A stretch of DNA of 64,000 nucleotides. Source: Streptomyces sp. WMMB 322 (lineage in GTDB: Bacteria; Actinomycetota; Actinomycetes; Streptomycetales; Streptomycetaceae). A model generated the notes under the pieces. That model saw only the letters and a list, made by a program, of their open reading frames with translations, did not search any database and was not told the origin of the DNA. Positions within the stretch are counted from its first letter, which is position 1. Each line of letters begins with the position of its first letter. The stretch covers positions 172,479 through 236,478 of the forward strand of contig NZ_FMHI01000010.1 in assembly GCF_900090145.1 (NCBI RefSeq). Direction: 5' to 3'. Made by a program: the position numbers and the translations under genes. Below, in pieces: positions 8,222-15,841 of this stretch.

Positions 8222-8887
8222 ATGACCACTCCGCAACCGCCCCTCACCGCCCGCGGACTGCTGCTCGACATGGACGGCACGCTCGTCAACTCCGACGCCG
8301 TCGTCGAACGCGTCTGGCGCGACTGGGCGGTCTCCAAGGGAATCGACCCCACCGCGGTGCTCAGCATCTCGCACGGCCGTCAGGGGCACGCGACGATGGC
8401 CGACGTCTTTCCAGACCGCCCCGCCGAGGTCAACCACGCGGAGAACGAGGTGCTTCTGGCCCGCGAGACGCGTGAGTTGGACGGCATCGTCCCCGTCGCG
8501 GGAGCCCTCGCCTTCATGGCCGCCGTCGCGACCGTGCCGCACGCCCTCGTCACGTCCGCCGACCGGGGTCTCGCGACCGCCCGCATGCGCGCGGCCGAGG
8601 TGCGCGTTCCGGACGTGTGCATCACGGCCGAGCACGTCAGCGCGAGCAAGCCCGATCCCGAGGGCTTCCTCAAGGGCGCCGCGGAACTCGGCCTCCCCCC
8701 GGAGGAGTGCGTGGCGTTCGAGGACTCCGGCGCCGGTATCGCGGCGGCGCGGGCGGCCGGAATGCGGGTCGTGGGTGTCGGGGCGCGGGCCGCCGAACAC
8801 GCGCCCACAGTCCACGTCGCCGACCTGACCCGGGTCACGGTCGGAGTTCTCGCGGGCGGTGCCGTCCGCCTCGCGTTCCTGGACTGA
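8222..8887 (+). CDS. HAD-superfamily sugar-phosphatase-like hydrolase (subfamily IA)
   Basis: 221 residues. The ATG at 8222 follows GAGGGAG with good spacing. All four HAD motifs are present: LLLDMDGTLVNSD (nucleophile and acid/base Asp, about residue 16), ALVTSADRGLATARM (motif II Ser/Thr), KPDPEGF (motif III Lys) and AFEDSGAGIAAARAAG (motif IV acidic pair). The helical cap between motifs I and II is of the size typical of small phosphosugar phosphatases (glycerol-3-phosphate or 2-deoxyglucose-6-phosphate type). The natural substrate is not known. It is a single-gene unit by spacing, with an inverted repeat in its leader. Confidence 0.92.
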   Translation: MTTPQPPLTARGLLLDMDGTLVNSDAVVERVWRDWAVSKGIDPTAVLSISHGRQGHATMADVFPDRPAEVNHAENEVLLARETRELDGIVPVAGALAFMAAVATVPHALVTSADRGLATARMRAAEVRVPDVCITAEHVSASKPDPEGFLKGAAELGLPPEECVAFEDSGAGIAAARAAGMRVVGVGARAAEHAPTVHVADLTRVTVGVLAGGAVRLAFLD

Positions 8888-8976
8888 GGTCAACAGGAGC
8901 ATCAGCCGGGTGGCGAGGCCGAAAGGGGCCCGCCAATTCCGCTCCCATCACGGTGAGTTGGGGCATCATTGCTGGT

Positions 8977-9309
8977 ATGGCGACGTTCCACCAGGACAAT
9001 CAGACGGTGTACGGCAACCAGTACATGGGTGACACCGTCAATGTCACTCACGGGGAGAGCAGCCCCATCGACGCCCGGACGGTGGAGTGGGAGTTCGACC
9101 GGGCGGTGGCCGCCGTCCGGGAACTGGACGTTCCCGCCGCCACCCGCGAGCAGGTGACCGCCGAACTGATCGCCGCACGTGGAGAGTTGGAAGCCGGGGA
9201 GACCGGTGCCGCGCGGGGCCGCCTGGCCGGGCTGCTGACCCTGGGCGGAACCGTCGCGGAGATCGTGAACAACTGCGCAAGTGCCGTCGGGGTGTTCCTC
9301 CGTGGGTGA
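8977..9309 (+). CDS. Small protein with RHIM/amyloid-like N-terminal motif
   Basis: 110 residues from the ATG at 8977; an in-frame GTG eight codons upstream is also possible because no clear ribosome site marks either. The N terminus reads DNQTVYGNQYMGDTVNV, a Gln/Asn-rich pseudo-palindromic stretch. It is followed by a helical segment (EWEFDRAVAAVRELDVP...EQVTAELIAARGELEAGE) and an Ala/Gly-rich hydrophobic end (LAGLLTLGGTVAEIVNNCAS). The next gene overlaps by eight bases and repeats the same motif, so the two are probably translated together and may interact. The family is not recognised. The motif resembles the prion-like signalling motifs of bacterial multicellular taxa, but that is inference. 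Confidence 0.75.
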   Translation: MATFHQDNQTVYGNQYMGDTVNVTHGESSPIDARTVEWEFDRAVAAVRELDVPAATREQVTAELIAARGELEAGETGAARGRLAGLLTLGGTVAEIVNNCASAVGVFLRG

Positions 9310-9931
9310 GCCGCCCGGCCGGGACCGCGACCGCGGACGTGACCGCGGGCGGGGGATGAACTTCAACCAGCAGGGACAGCAGGTCAACGGCCCCCAGTAC
9401 AACGCCGACCAGATCAACATCGGCGCACCGGTGTCTCCGGAGGTGATCGCCGAAGCGATACGGCGACACCTCGATCCCCCTTCGCCGACCCCAAAGGGGA
9501 TGAGTTCCGCCGAGATCCAGCGTCGCCGGGAGGAGAACGACCTCAAGCTCTACGGCTACCGGTACTACACGCGGGACAGGCAGAGATGGCTGCAGACCCT
9601 GACCCTCCAGGAGAGGTCGAAAGAAAGGAAGCGCGCAAGCGACCGGACCAAGCACGGAACAATGCCGTGGCGTCACCATGAGCGCATCCTGCGAGCGGGG
9701 AAGCTTCCTCCTGGGACGAGCCCTGCCGACCCCCGTTACCTTCAGGCGAAGAGGGAAGTCGAGCGCAAGGAAGACAAGCGCGAGCGGTACGGCATGATCG
9801 TGGGCCTCGCGGTCATGCCCGCGCTCATTCTGATCGCCGTACTGGACGGCGCCCACTGGATCGCCGGGATGCTGGGCATACTGACGGCCGTCGCGTTTCT
9901 GTGGGGCTACCTTTTGAGCCGGTCGGCGTAG
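9302..9931 (+). CDS. Two-helix membrane protein with the same RHIM-like motif
   Basis: About 209 residues from GTG 9302, overlapping the upstream stop by eight bases; an ATG at 9356 right before the motif is the alternative. After a basic Asp/Arg-rich lead comes NQQGQQVNGPQYNADQINIG, a close match to the motif of the upstream protein (shared V-x-G-x-Q-Y-x-x-D-x-[IV]-N-[IV]). A charged helical middle (residues about 70-160, rich in Lys/Arg/Glu) follows, then two C-terminal transmembrane helices (YGMIVGLAVMPALILIAVL and IAGMLGILTAVAFLWGYLL). Function unknown. A motif-bearing soluble partner plus a motif-bearing membrane partner suggests templated recruitment to the membrane; this is a hypothesis. 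Confidence 0.75.
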   Translation: MGEPPGRDRDRGRDRGRGMNFNQQGQQVNGPQYNADQINIGAPVSPEVIAEAIRRHLDPPSPTPKGMSSAEIQRRREENDLKLYGYRYYTRDRQRWLQTLTLQERSKERKRASDRTKHGTMPWRHHERILRAGKLPPGTSPADPRYLQAKREVERKEDKRERYGMIVGLAVMPALILIAVLDGAHWIAGMLGILTAVAFLWGYLLSRSA

Positions 9932-10175
9932 CCGGGTCTCCGGAAGCAGGCGCCGGTGCAACGGGCGCCAGGGGGTCAGGCCTCGTGGCGGAACGGGGCC
10001 GTCCCGGAAGGGGTCGCCGAAGTGCGGCGACCCCGGCGGCTCGTCGTGCATGCGGCGCAGTTCGGCCTCCGTGAGGCCGGAGAAGATCCGGCGCAGAAAC
10101 GCCGTGCCGCCTCACGCGCTCACTGCCGCCCCTTGCGCCGGCACACCTCGCACGGGAACGGGCACGGCGCCGGGC

Positions 10176-10355
10176 TCACCACGGGAGCGGAAGCTCCTGT
10201 CCGTGTTCCGCCCTCGCGTGCCGGCGCAGCCGCACCCGCGCGTCGGTCTCCGCGCTCCGGTCGTACTCCCGGGCGGCCTTCTCCACCAGCCCCATCAGTG
10301 TGGCGCATACCGAGCACTCCCTGGCCACCTTCACATCCCGCTTCATATCCGACAT
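10176..10355 (-). CDS. Small Cys-x-x-Cys hypothetical protein
   Basis: A 59-residue frame starting MSDMKRDVKVARECSVCATL, with a plausible AGGGGC site upstream of the ATG at 10355. It has one CxxC pair and a helical, charged remainder ending LRRHARAEHGQELPLPW. Similar short CxxC proteins occur in streptomycetes, but I cannot assign a family. A further 19-codon frame with Cys residues starts in a GTGA overlap at its stop; it may only be chance. Confidence 0.45.
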   Translation of the reverse strand: MSDMKRDVKVARECSVCATLMGLVEKAAREYDRSAETDARVRLRRHARAEHGQELPLPW

Positions 10356-10533
10356 GCGTGGATGTTCGCCCCTGCGGGAGCGGGCGTGCGTCAGGCATCC
10401 CACGGACATGGCCAGTTGGCGTCATTCGGGTGGCGGCGGTACCGCCGCGGCAGCTTGCGCGGACCTGGTCCGATGGGCTGCTACGGAGGCCCCGCGGCCC
10501 CGGCGGCGAATCCAGGGCCCGGGGCGGCGCGGT

Positions 10534-10851
10534 TCAGCCGTCCTTCGGCTGCGCCTGCTGGACGACCTCGAAGGACCAGAGGGTGGACCCCGCGGCGGCG
10601 GGCTCGGGGCGGTCGCCTCCGCCCTGGTGGGCCGACTTCATCGGGCCTTCCATCCACGCCTGGAACGACTCCTCGTCGCGCCACCGCGTGTAGACGAGGT
10701 AGTTGTCGGTGCCCTCGACGGGACGGAGAAGTTCGAACCACTCGAAGCCGTCCGAGCCCTCCACGGCACCCGCGCGGGACGCGAAACGCTTCTCGAGGGT
10801 CTCCCGCTGCTCAGCGGGAACCTGCAGCACGTTGATCTTCACGATGCTCAT
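10534..10851 (-). CDS. ABM-family antibiotic biosynthesis/heme-degrading type monooxygenase
   Basis: 105 residues, a typical length for the dimeric ferredoxin-like ABM fold. It starts MSIVKINVLQVPAEQRE, then has RFASRAGAVEGSDGFEWFEL and YLVYTRWRDEESFQAWMEG, the beta-alpha-beta signature of the HmoB/IsdG-like group. I chose ATG 10851 by protein similarity; GGGAGG is unusually close to it, and an ATG three codons upstream is possible. The bases upstream still encode a relic of the ecfS C terminus, with the same ATGA arrangement. This suggests the gene was once the last gene of the B12/ECF operon. Confidence 0.85.
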   Translation of the reverse strand: MSIVKINVLQVPAEQRETLEKRFASRAGAVEGSDGFEWFELLRPVEGTDNYLVYTRWRDEESFQAWMEGPMKSAHQGGGDRPEPAAAGSTLWSFEVVQQAQPKDG

Positions 10852-10884
10852 GCCTCCCATCGTGCCGCACCGGCCCCGGGCGCC
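10837..10884. repeat. 48-bp duplicated segment, copy A
   Basis: It matches 11885-11932 at 42 of 48 positions in the same orientation. It spans the first codons of the monooxygenase and the end of a former ecfS reading frame (minus-strand translation APGAGAARWEA-stop). Confidence 0.85.
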
Positions 10885-11038
10885 CGGGCGCGGCCGGGGT
10901 ACTTCGCGGGCGGCGTGCTGGACGGCGAGCCGGAACCGCTGCCCGTCCTTCGCTCCACGGTCTGCGTCGGCGTCGACGTCTGCGTGGACGAAGCGAACGT
11001 CTGCGTCGACGAACCGGTTGCCGGACCGGGTGCCGGCC

Positions 11039-11809
11039 TCAGGACGGCTTGCGCCACACGGAGATGTGTTTCGGGGAGTCCGGGCCGAACGGCGTTCCGT
11101 CCCAGTCCGCGACGCGACGTTCCAGGTCGAGCCCGGCGATCCGTGCCATCAGGTCGAGCTCCGCGGGCCAGGCGTACCGGTGCCGGGAGTTGCCGCGGCG
11201 GTAGCGGCCGTCTCCCCCGGACTCCGTCCCGGGGGACCCCGAGCCGTCGCGGGTGAAGTGGTGGGAGACGAGGATCTGCTCGACCAGGTCGAAGGTGTCG
11301 AAGCCGAGATGCCGCTCGGAGACGTCGAACGGCACCGCGACCTGGCCGGGCGGCAGGAACCGCAGGGGCGGCACGCCCAGCTCGATGACGAATCGGCCGC
11401 CGGGTGACAGATGGCGTGCGGCGTTGCGGAAGCACTCGACCTGCTCGTCCTGCGTGAGCAGGTTCGAGATCGTGTTGTAGACGAGGTAGACCAGGGTGAA
11501 CTCGCCGGGGACGACGGTCGTGGCCATGTCCCCGATGGTCACCGGGAGGGTGTCCTCGTCGGCCTTGCGCCGCAGGACCGCCGCCATGTGCTCGGACAGT
11601 TCGATGCCCGCCACGGGCACGCCGCGCTCCCGGAGCGGGACAGCCACTCGTCCGGTTCCGACGGCGAACTCCAGCGCCCGTCCCTCTCCGGCGAGTTCGG
11701 CGAGGAAGTCGAGAGTGGGGCCGAGAACGGCGGCCGAGGCCATCTCGTTCTCTTCCTCGGCGTCGTAGCGTTCGGCGGCCGCACGGGACCACAGCTCACT
11801 GGTCGTCAT
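11039..11809 (-). CDS. Class I SAM-dependent methyltransferase
   Basis: 256 residues from the ATG at 11809. Motif I is ALEFAVGTGRVAVPL (about residue 46), then GIELSEHMAAVLRRK (motif post I), IGDMATTVVPGEFTLVYLVYNTISNLL, and LSPGGRFVIELGVP (motif III). The pattern is that of UbiE/small-molecule methyltransferases; the substrate is unknown. It lies between the two copies of a 48-bp duplication, separating the ABM monooxygenase from the B12/ECF operon, so it was probably brought in by the rearrangement that made the duplication. Confidence 0.9.
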   Translation of the reverse strand: MTTSELWSRAAAERYDAEEENEMASAAVLGPTLDFLAELAGEGRALEFAVGTGRVAVPLRERGVPVAGIELSEHMAAVLRRKADEDTLPVTIGDMATTVVPGEFTLVYLVYNTISNLLTQDEQVECFRNAARHLSPGGRFVIELGVPPLRFLPPGQVAVPFDVSERHLGFDTFDLVEQILVSHHFTRDGSGSPGTESGGDGRYRRGNSRHRYAWPAELDLMARIAGLDLERRVADWDGTPFGPDSPKHISVWRKPS

Positions 11810-11851
11810 GGGCGGTCACTCTGCCGGGTGGCGATGAGCCTGTCGACGCAA

Positions 11852-11899
11852 TTACCGTTCCGCCGGCTCCGCGCGCCCATCGGCCTTCACGACGCTCAT
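11852..11899 (-). pseudogene. 15-codon remnant of the monooxygenase start
   Basis: The ATG at 11899 overlaps the ecfS stop as ATGA, with GGGAGG just upstream. The peptide MSVVKADGRAEPAER-stop lines up with MSIVKINVLQVPAEQRE, the start of the intact monooxygenase at 10851. The rest of the gene is missing. I read it as the left-behind 5' end of a duplicated copy. Confidence 0.6.
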
Positions 11900-11932
11900 G
11901 CCTCCCGCCCTGCCGTACCGGTCCCGGGCGCC
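11885..11932. repeat. 48-bp duplicated segment, copy B
   Basis: Partner of 10837-10884. Here the segment is the true 3' end of ecfS plus the truncated monooxygenase start. Confidence 0.85.
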
Positions 11933-12795
11933 GGTTGCCGCGCGGCCCCCTGCGGTACGAAGGCGGGCGCGGCGTCGAAGGCCGCGCGGCGGGTGGCGCG
12001 GCGCAGGGCCCGCAGGACGGTGCTGCCGAGGGTGAGGACGAGGACCACCGTCAGCGTGGCGCGGGGAAGGTCCCAGCCGAGGGACGTGGCCAGTACGTAG
12101 GTGAGGAACCGTGCCAGGTTCTCCGGCACCGGGTCGCCCGGGACGAAGGAGATGCCCGAGCCGAGACCGGCGATGTAGGGCCAGCCCTGGAGGTTCATCA
12201 CCAGCCCGTACAGCAGGGCCGAGACCGCGCCGTAGAGCGCGAGCATCAGCAACTCGGGTCTGCCACGCAGTCGTTCGGCGCCGGGCAGCAGTCCCGCGCC
12301 CATGGCGACCCAGCCCATCGTGAGCATCTGGAACGGCATCCACGGTCCGGCGCCGCCCGTGAGCAGGGCGCCGGCGAACATCGACAGTGCGCCCAGTACG
12401 AAGCCGAAGCCGGGACCGAGGACCCGTCCGGAGAGGACGATCAGGAAGAACATCGGCTCCAGGCCCGCCGTTCCCGCTCCCAGGGGGCGCAGCGCGGCGC
12501 CGGCCGCCGCGAGCACGCCGAGCATCGCGACCGCCTTGGCGTCCATGCCGGTGTCGGCGATCGTCGCGACGACGACCGCCAGCAGCAGCGGCAGCAGCGC
12601 CGCGAACAGCCAGGGTGCGTCCCGCGAATGCGCGAGCCCGGACGCGGAGTCGGCGAGCAGCGGCCAGCCGAAGGCGACGACGCCGGTGGCGCTGGTCAGT
12701 GCGAGCGCAGCGATCGAACGGGGACCGAGGCGGAGGGCGCGTGGGGCGCCGCCGGGGCCCGACGGGGAACTGCCGGTTGCGGAAGGCGAGTTCAC
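11896..12795 (-). CDS. ecfS: ECF transporter substrate-binding membrane component, probably cobalamin
   Basis: 299 residues. The GTG at 12795 overlaps the ATPase stop (GTGA) and follows GAGGAGG at seven bases. Six or seven hydrophobic helices are visible: IAALALTSATGVVAFGWPLL, LFAALLPLLLAVVVATI, AVAMLGVLAAAGAALRPL, GFGFVLGALSMFAGALL, WMPFQMLTMGWVAMGAGLL and more. The core ALRPLGAG...EPMFFLIVLSGRVLGPGFGF...GPWMPFQM matches CbrT/ThiW-like S components. It would bind substrate in the membrane and dock on EcfT. The cobalamin riboswitch at the head of the operon implies vitamin B12. A short Ala/Pro tail ends the protein. Confidence 0.88.
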   Translation of the reverse strand: MNSPSATGSSPSGPGGAPRALRLGPRSIAALALTSATGVVAFGWPLLADSASGLAHSRDAPWLFAALLPLLLAVVVATIADTGMDAKAVAMLGVLAAAGAALRPLGAGTAGLEPMFFLIVLSGRVLGPGFGFVLGALSMFAGALLTGGAGPWMPFQMLTMGWVAMGAGLLPGAERLRGRPELLMLALYGAVSALLYGLVMNLQGWPYIAGLGSGISFVPGDPVPENLARFLTYVLATSLGWDLPRATLTVVLVLTLGSTVLRALRRATRRAAFDAAPAFVPQGAARQPAPGTGTAGREA

Positions 12796-14627
12796 TCCGC
12801 TGCCTCCTCGGGGGAGCCGAGCGCCGCACGGACCTGGGGGACGGTGAGCCACCGCTGCGGGGCGAGGACCTTGGCGACCTGTGGTGCGAACGCCGGGGAG
12901 GAGGTGACCACTTCGGCGGTGGGACCGTCCGCGACGATCTCGCCCTGCGCGAGTATGACGACGCGGTGCGCGACCTCGGCCGCCAACTCGACGTCGTGCG
13001 TGGCCAGTACGATCGCGTGGCCCTCCCCGGCCAGCGTGCGCAGAATGCCGACGAGTCGGGACTTGGCCGCGTAGTCGAGGCCGCGAGTGGGCTCGTCCAG
13101 CAGGATCAACTGCGGGCGCGCGGTGAGGATCACGGCGAGGGCGAGCGCGAGCCGCTGGCCCTCCGACAGGTCGCGCGGGTGCGTCTGCCCGGCCACGTCC
13201 GGCAGCAGCACTGTGACCAGGTTCCGGCAGGTGCCCGCCTCGGCTGCGGCGTCCTGGTCCGCTGCCGCGCACTCGGCCTCGACGGTGTCCGCGTAGAGCA
13301 GGTCGCGCGGCTCCTGCGGGACGAGGCCCGCGTGCCGCAGGAGGCGCCGGGGGTGCGTGGCTGCCGGAGCGAGGCGCTCGGGCCCGCCGACTGTCACCGC
13401 GCCGCCGGTCGGCGGGTGCACTCCCATGAGCGTGCCCAGCAGGGTGGACTTGCCCGCTCCGTTGCGTCCCATGAGCGCGACGGTCTGCCCCGGGCGGAGG
13501 GTCAGGTCCACGCCGCGCAGCGCGGTGACGCTGCCGCGGCGGAGGGTGAGCCCCGCGATCTGTGCCACCGGGGCCTCGTCGGTGCCGGTGTCTGCCGCCC
13601 GGCTTCCCTCTCGTTGTGCCCGGGGCTTCAGGGCCGTCCGGAGGCGCGCCAACGGGCCCGAGGTGACGGGGAGTTCGTCGTCGCTCCGGGTGACGGCCCG
13701 GCGCGGGGAGGGGGGTGGCGCCGGGTCCTCTCCGGCGCCGGGGACGCCGGCGGTGCCGTCCGTCCGGCCCTGCTCCGCGCGGTGTTCGGCGAGCCTGGCG
13801 CGCAGCGGCCCGGCTCTGCGGCGCGCGTCGCGCACGGACAGCGGCAGCGGCGACCATCCGGCGAGCCGCCCCAGTTCGACGACGGGCGGCCGGACCGGAG
13901 AGACGTCCATCTGCCCGGCGGGGTCGCCGAGTCGGGCCGGGGCGCCGGGCTCCGGCAGCAGCAGCACCTGGTCGGCGTAGTGGACGACGCGCTCCAGCCG
14001 GTGCTCGGCCATCAGCACCGTCGTGCCGAGGTCGTGGACGAGGCGCTGCAGCACCGCGAGCACTTCTTCGGCGGCGGCCGGATCGAGGGCCGACGTCGGT
14101 TCGTCCAGCACCAGCACGCGCGGGTGCGGGGTGAGCACGGAGCCGATCGCGACGCGCTGCTGCTGCCCCCCGGAGAGGGTGCTGATGGGACGCTCGCGCA
14201 GCTCGTTGAGGCCGAGGAGGTCGAGGGTCTCCTCGACGCGGCGCCGCATCGTGGCGGCGGGAAGGCCCAACGACTCCATGCCGTAGGCGAGTTCGTCCTC
14301 GACGGTGTCGGTGACGAAATGCGCCTGCGGGTCCTGTCCCACGGTGCCGACGACGTCGGCGAGTTCGCGCGGCTTGTGGGTGCGGGTGTCGCGTCCGGCG
14401 ACCGTGACGCGGCCGTGCAGGGTGCCGCCGGTGAAGTGGGGCACGAGTCCGGAGACGGTGCCCAGCAGCGTGGACTTGCCGGCGCCGGACGGGCCGACCA
14501 GCAGGCACAGTTCGCCCTCCGGGATCTCCAGATCCACCTCTTGCAGGGCGGGCCGCGGCACCTCGCCGGGCCGCCCGGAGGCAGCGCCGGTGTCGTAGCG
14601 GACGGACACATGCTCGAAGCGGATCAC
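12792..14627 (-). CDS. ecfA: Fused double ECF ATPase (EcfA-EcfA' type)
   Basis: 611 residues holding two complete ABC ATPase domains. Domain 1 has Walker A LVGPSGAGKSTLLG (about residue 45), signature LSGGQQQRVAIG and Walker B VLVLDEPTSALDP. Domain 2 has LMGRNGAGKSTLLG (about residue 390), LSEGQRLALALA and LILLDEPTRGLDY. A 120-residue Pro/Arg-rich linker joins them. It starts at GTG 14627 in a GTGA overlap with ecfT, with AGGAG eight bases upstream. It powers the EcfT/EcfS module. The second signature reads LSEGQ rather than LSGGQ, a common ECF variant. Confidence 0.95.
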   Translation of the reverse strand: MIRFEHVSVRYDTGAASGRPGEVPRPALQEVDLEIPEGELCLLVGPSGAGKSTLLGTVSGLVPHFTGGTLHGRVTVAGRDTRTHKPRELADVVGTVGQDPQAHFVTDTVEDELAYGMESLGLPAATMRRRVEETLDLLGLNELRERPISTLSGGQQQRVAIGSVLTPHPRVLVLDEPTSALDPAAAEEVLAVLQRLVHDLGTTVLMAEHRLERVVHYADQVLLLPEPGAPARLGDPAGQMDVSPVRPPVVELGRLAGWSPLPLSVRDARRRAGPLRARLAEHRAEQGRTDGTAGVPGAGEDPAPPPSPRRAVTRSDDELPVTSGPLARLRTALKPRAQREGSRAADTGTDEAPVAQIAGLTLRRGSVTALRGVDLTLRPGQTVALMGRNGAGKSTLLGTLMGVHPPTGGAVTVGGPERLAPAATHPRRLLRHAGLVPQEPRDLLYADTVEAECAAADQDAAAEAGTCRNLVTVLLPDVAGQTHPRDLSEGQRLALALAVILTARPQLILLDEPTRGLDYAAKSRLVGILRTLAGEGHAIVLATHDVELAAEVAHRVVILAQGEIVADGPTAEVVTSSPAFAPQVAKVLAPQRWLTVPQVRAALGSPEEAAE

Positions 14628-15820
14628 CGGGCGGGCTCCTCGTGTACGGGCGACGACGCGACTGCGGACGGTTCCGGGGCCGGTTCCCGAGCCGAAGTTG
14701 GTTCCGGGCCCGGTTCCGGGGCCGGGGAGGGCGCGACGAACGCCGGCAGCAGACCGGCCAGCAGCCCGGCCGCGGGCCACAGCGGGAACTGCGGTGCCGT
14801 CAGCGGCACCGCCTGCGGATGCAGCGCCTCCGGAAACGCGCTGCCCGCCGCCACCATCACCGCCCCGGTAGCCGCCCCGGAGAGGGAGACCAACCAGGCA
14901 CGCGAACCGAAGAGTTCGGGCCGGTAGCGGCTGCGGATGCTGCGCCGCCCGCCAAGCCGCAGGCCGGCCAGCGCCAGCAGCACACCGGCGAGCAGCACCG
15001 GCAGGCCGTACACCGCGCCCTGCGCCGACAGCAGCGCGTACGTACCGGCACACACGCCGAGCAGCCCGCCGAGTGTGAGCAGGGTGGTCGTCCGGCGCAC
15101 GGCGGGCGGGACTTCGGCACTGCGCCCGTAACCGCGTGCGTCCATCGCCGCGGCGAGGGCGACCGACCGCTCCAACGCGCCCTCCAGCACCGGCAGTCCG
15201 ACCTGGAGCACCGAGCGGACGCCCTTGTCGGCGCGTCCCCGCAGACGTCGTGCGGCACGCAGCCGGCGCACGTCCGCGACCAGATTGGGCGCGAAAGTCA
15301 TCGCGACGACGACGGCGACGCCTGCCTCGTAGAGCGCTCCGGGAAGGGACTTCAGCAGCCGGGCCGGGTTCGCGAGGGCGTTGGCGGCGCCCACACAGAC
15401 CAGCAGGGCCGCCAGCTTCAGCCCGTCGTACAGCGCGAAGACCAGCCCTTCGGCGGTGACGCGTCCCCCGACCCGTACGCCCATCGCCCAGTCGGGCAGC
15501 GGCACTTCGGGCAGTACGACCAGGACGTGGCTGCCGGGGACGGGGGAGCCGAGGAAGAAGGCGAAGAAGAGACGGATGACGAGCACCGCGAGTCCCAGCT
15601 TCAGGAACACGCTGTACGAGCGTGCCCAGGGGGCGTCGGTCCGGCGTGCGGAGACGACGTAGCCGGCCACGGCGCACAGCAGCATCAGCAGCAGCGGATT
15701 CGTGGTGCGGGACGCGGCGGTCGCCAGGCCCAGCGCCCACAGCCACCAGGCGCCCGGGTGCAGTTCGAAGCCGCGTCCAGCCTCGGGTGCGCGCAGCCGC
15801 TCCCTCATCGGGTCCCTCAT
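14624..15820 (-). CDS. ecfT: ECF transporter coupling membrane component EcfT (CbiQ family)
   Basis: 398 residues from the ATG at 15820. The N-terminal helices (LWALGLATAASRTTNPLLLM, GLAVLVIRLFFAFFLGS) are followed by the CbiQ core. The two Ala-Arg-containing coupling helices that contact the ATPases are DVRRLRAARRLRGR and ALAAAMDARGYGRSA. It is longer than a minimal CbiQ because of extra C-terminal helices and a Pro/Glu-rich tail that ends at the ecfA start. It lies 21 bases after the upstream surface-protein gene and overlaps ecfA by four. Confidence 0.93.
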   Translation of the reverse strand: MRDPMRERLRAPEAGRGFELHPGAWWLWALGLATAASRTTNPLLLMLLCAVAGYVVSARRTDAPWARSYSVFLKLGLAVLVIRLFFAFFLGSPVPGSHVLVVLPEVPLPDWAMGVRVGGRVTAEGLVFALYDGLKLAALLVCVGAANALANPARLLKSLPGALYEAGVAVVVAMTFAPNLVADVRRLRAARRLRGRADKGVRSVLQVGLPVLEGALERSVALAAAMDARGYGRSAEVPPAVRRTTTLLTLGGLLGVCAGTYALLSAQGAVYGLPVLLAGVLLALAGLRLGGRRSIRSRYRPELFGSRAWLVSLSGAATGAVMVAAGSAFPEALHPQAVPLTAPQFPLWPAAGLLAGLLPAFVAPSPAPEPGPEPTSAREPAPEPSAVASSPVHEEPAR

Positions 15821-15841
15821 CGAGTCACCGCGTTTCTCCTG

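Noticed and set aside
9044..10051. Long minus-strand frame opposite the two RHIM-like genes
   Set aside because: It is antisense to both and to their shared motif, and no start with a ribosome site is present. A short segment reading GLTEAELRRMHDEPPGSPHF looks protein-like but lacks a start codon after the nearest stop.
12387..14927. Long plus-strand frames opposite the ECF operon
   Set aside because: They are shadows of the ABC ATPase frame in high-GC DNA, with no start signals or motifs.
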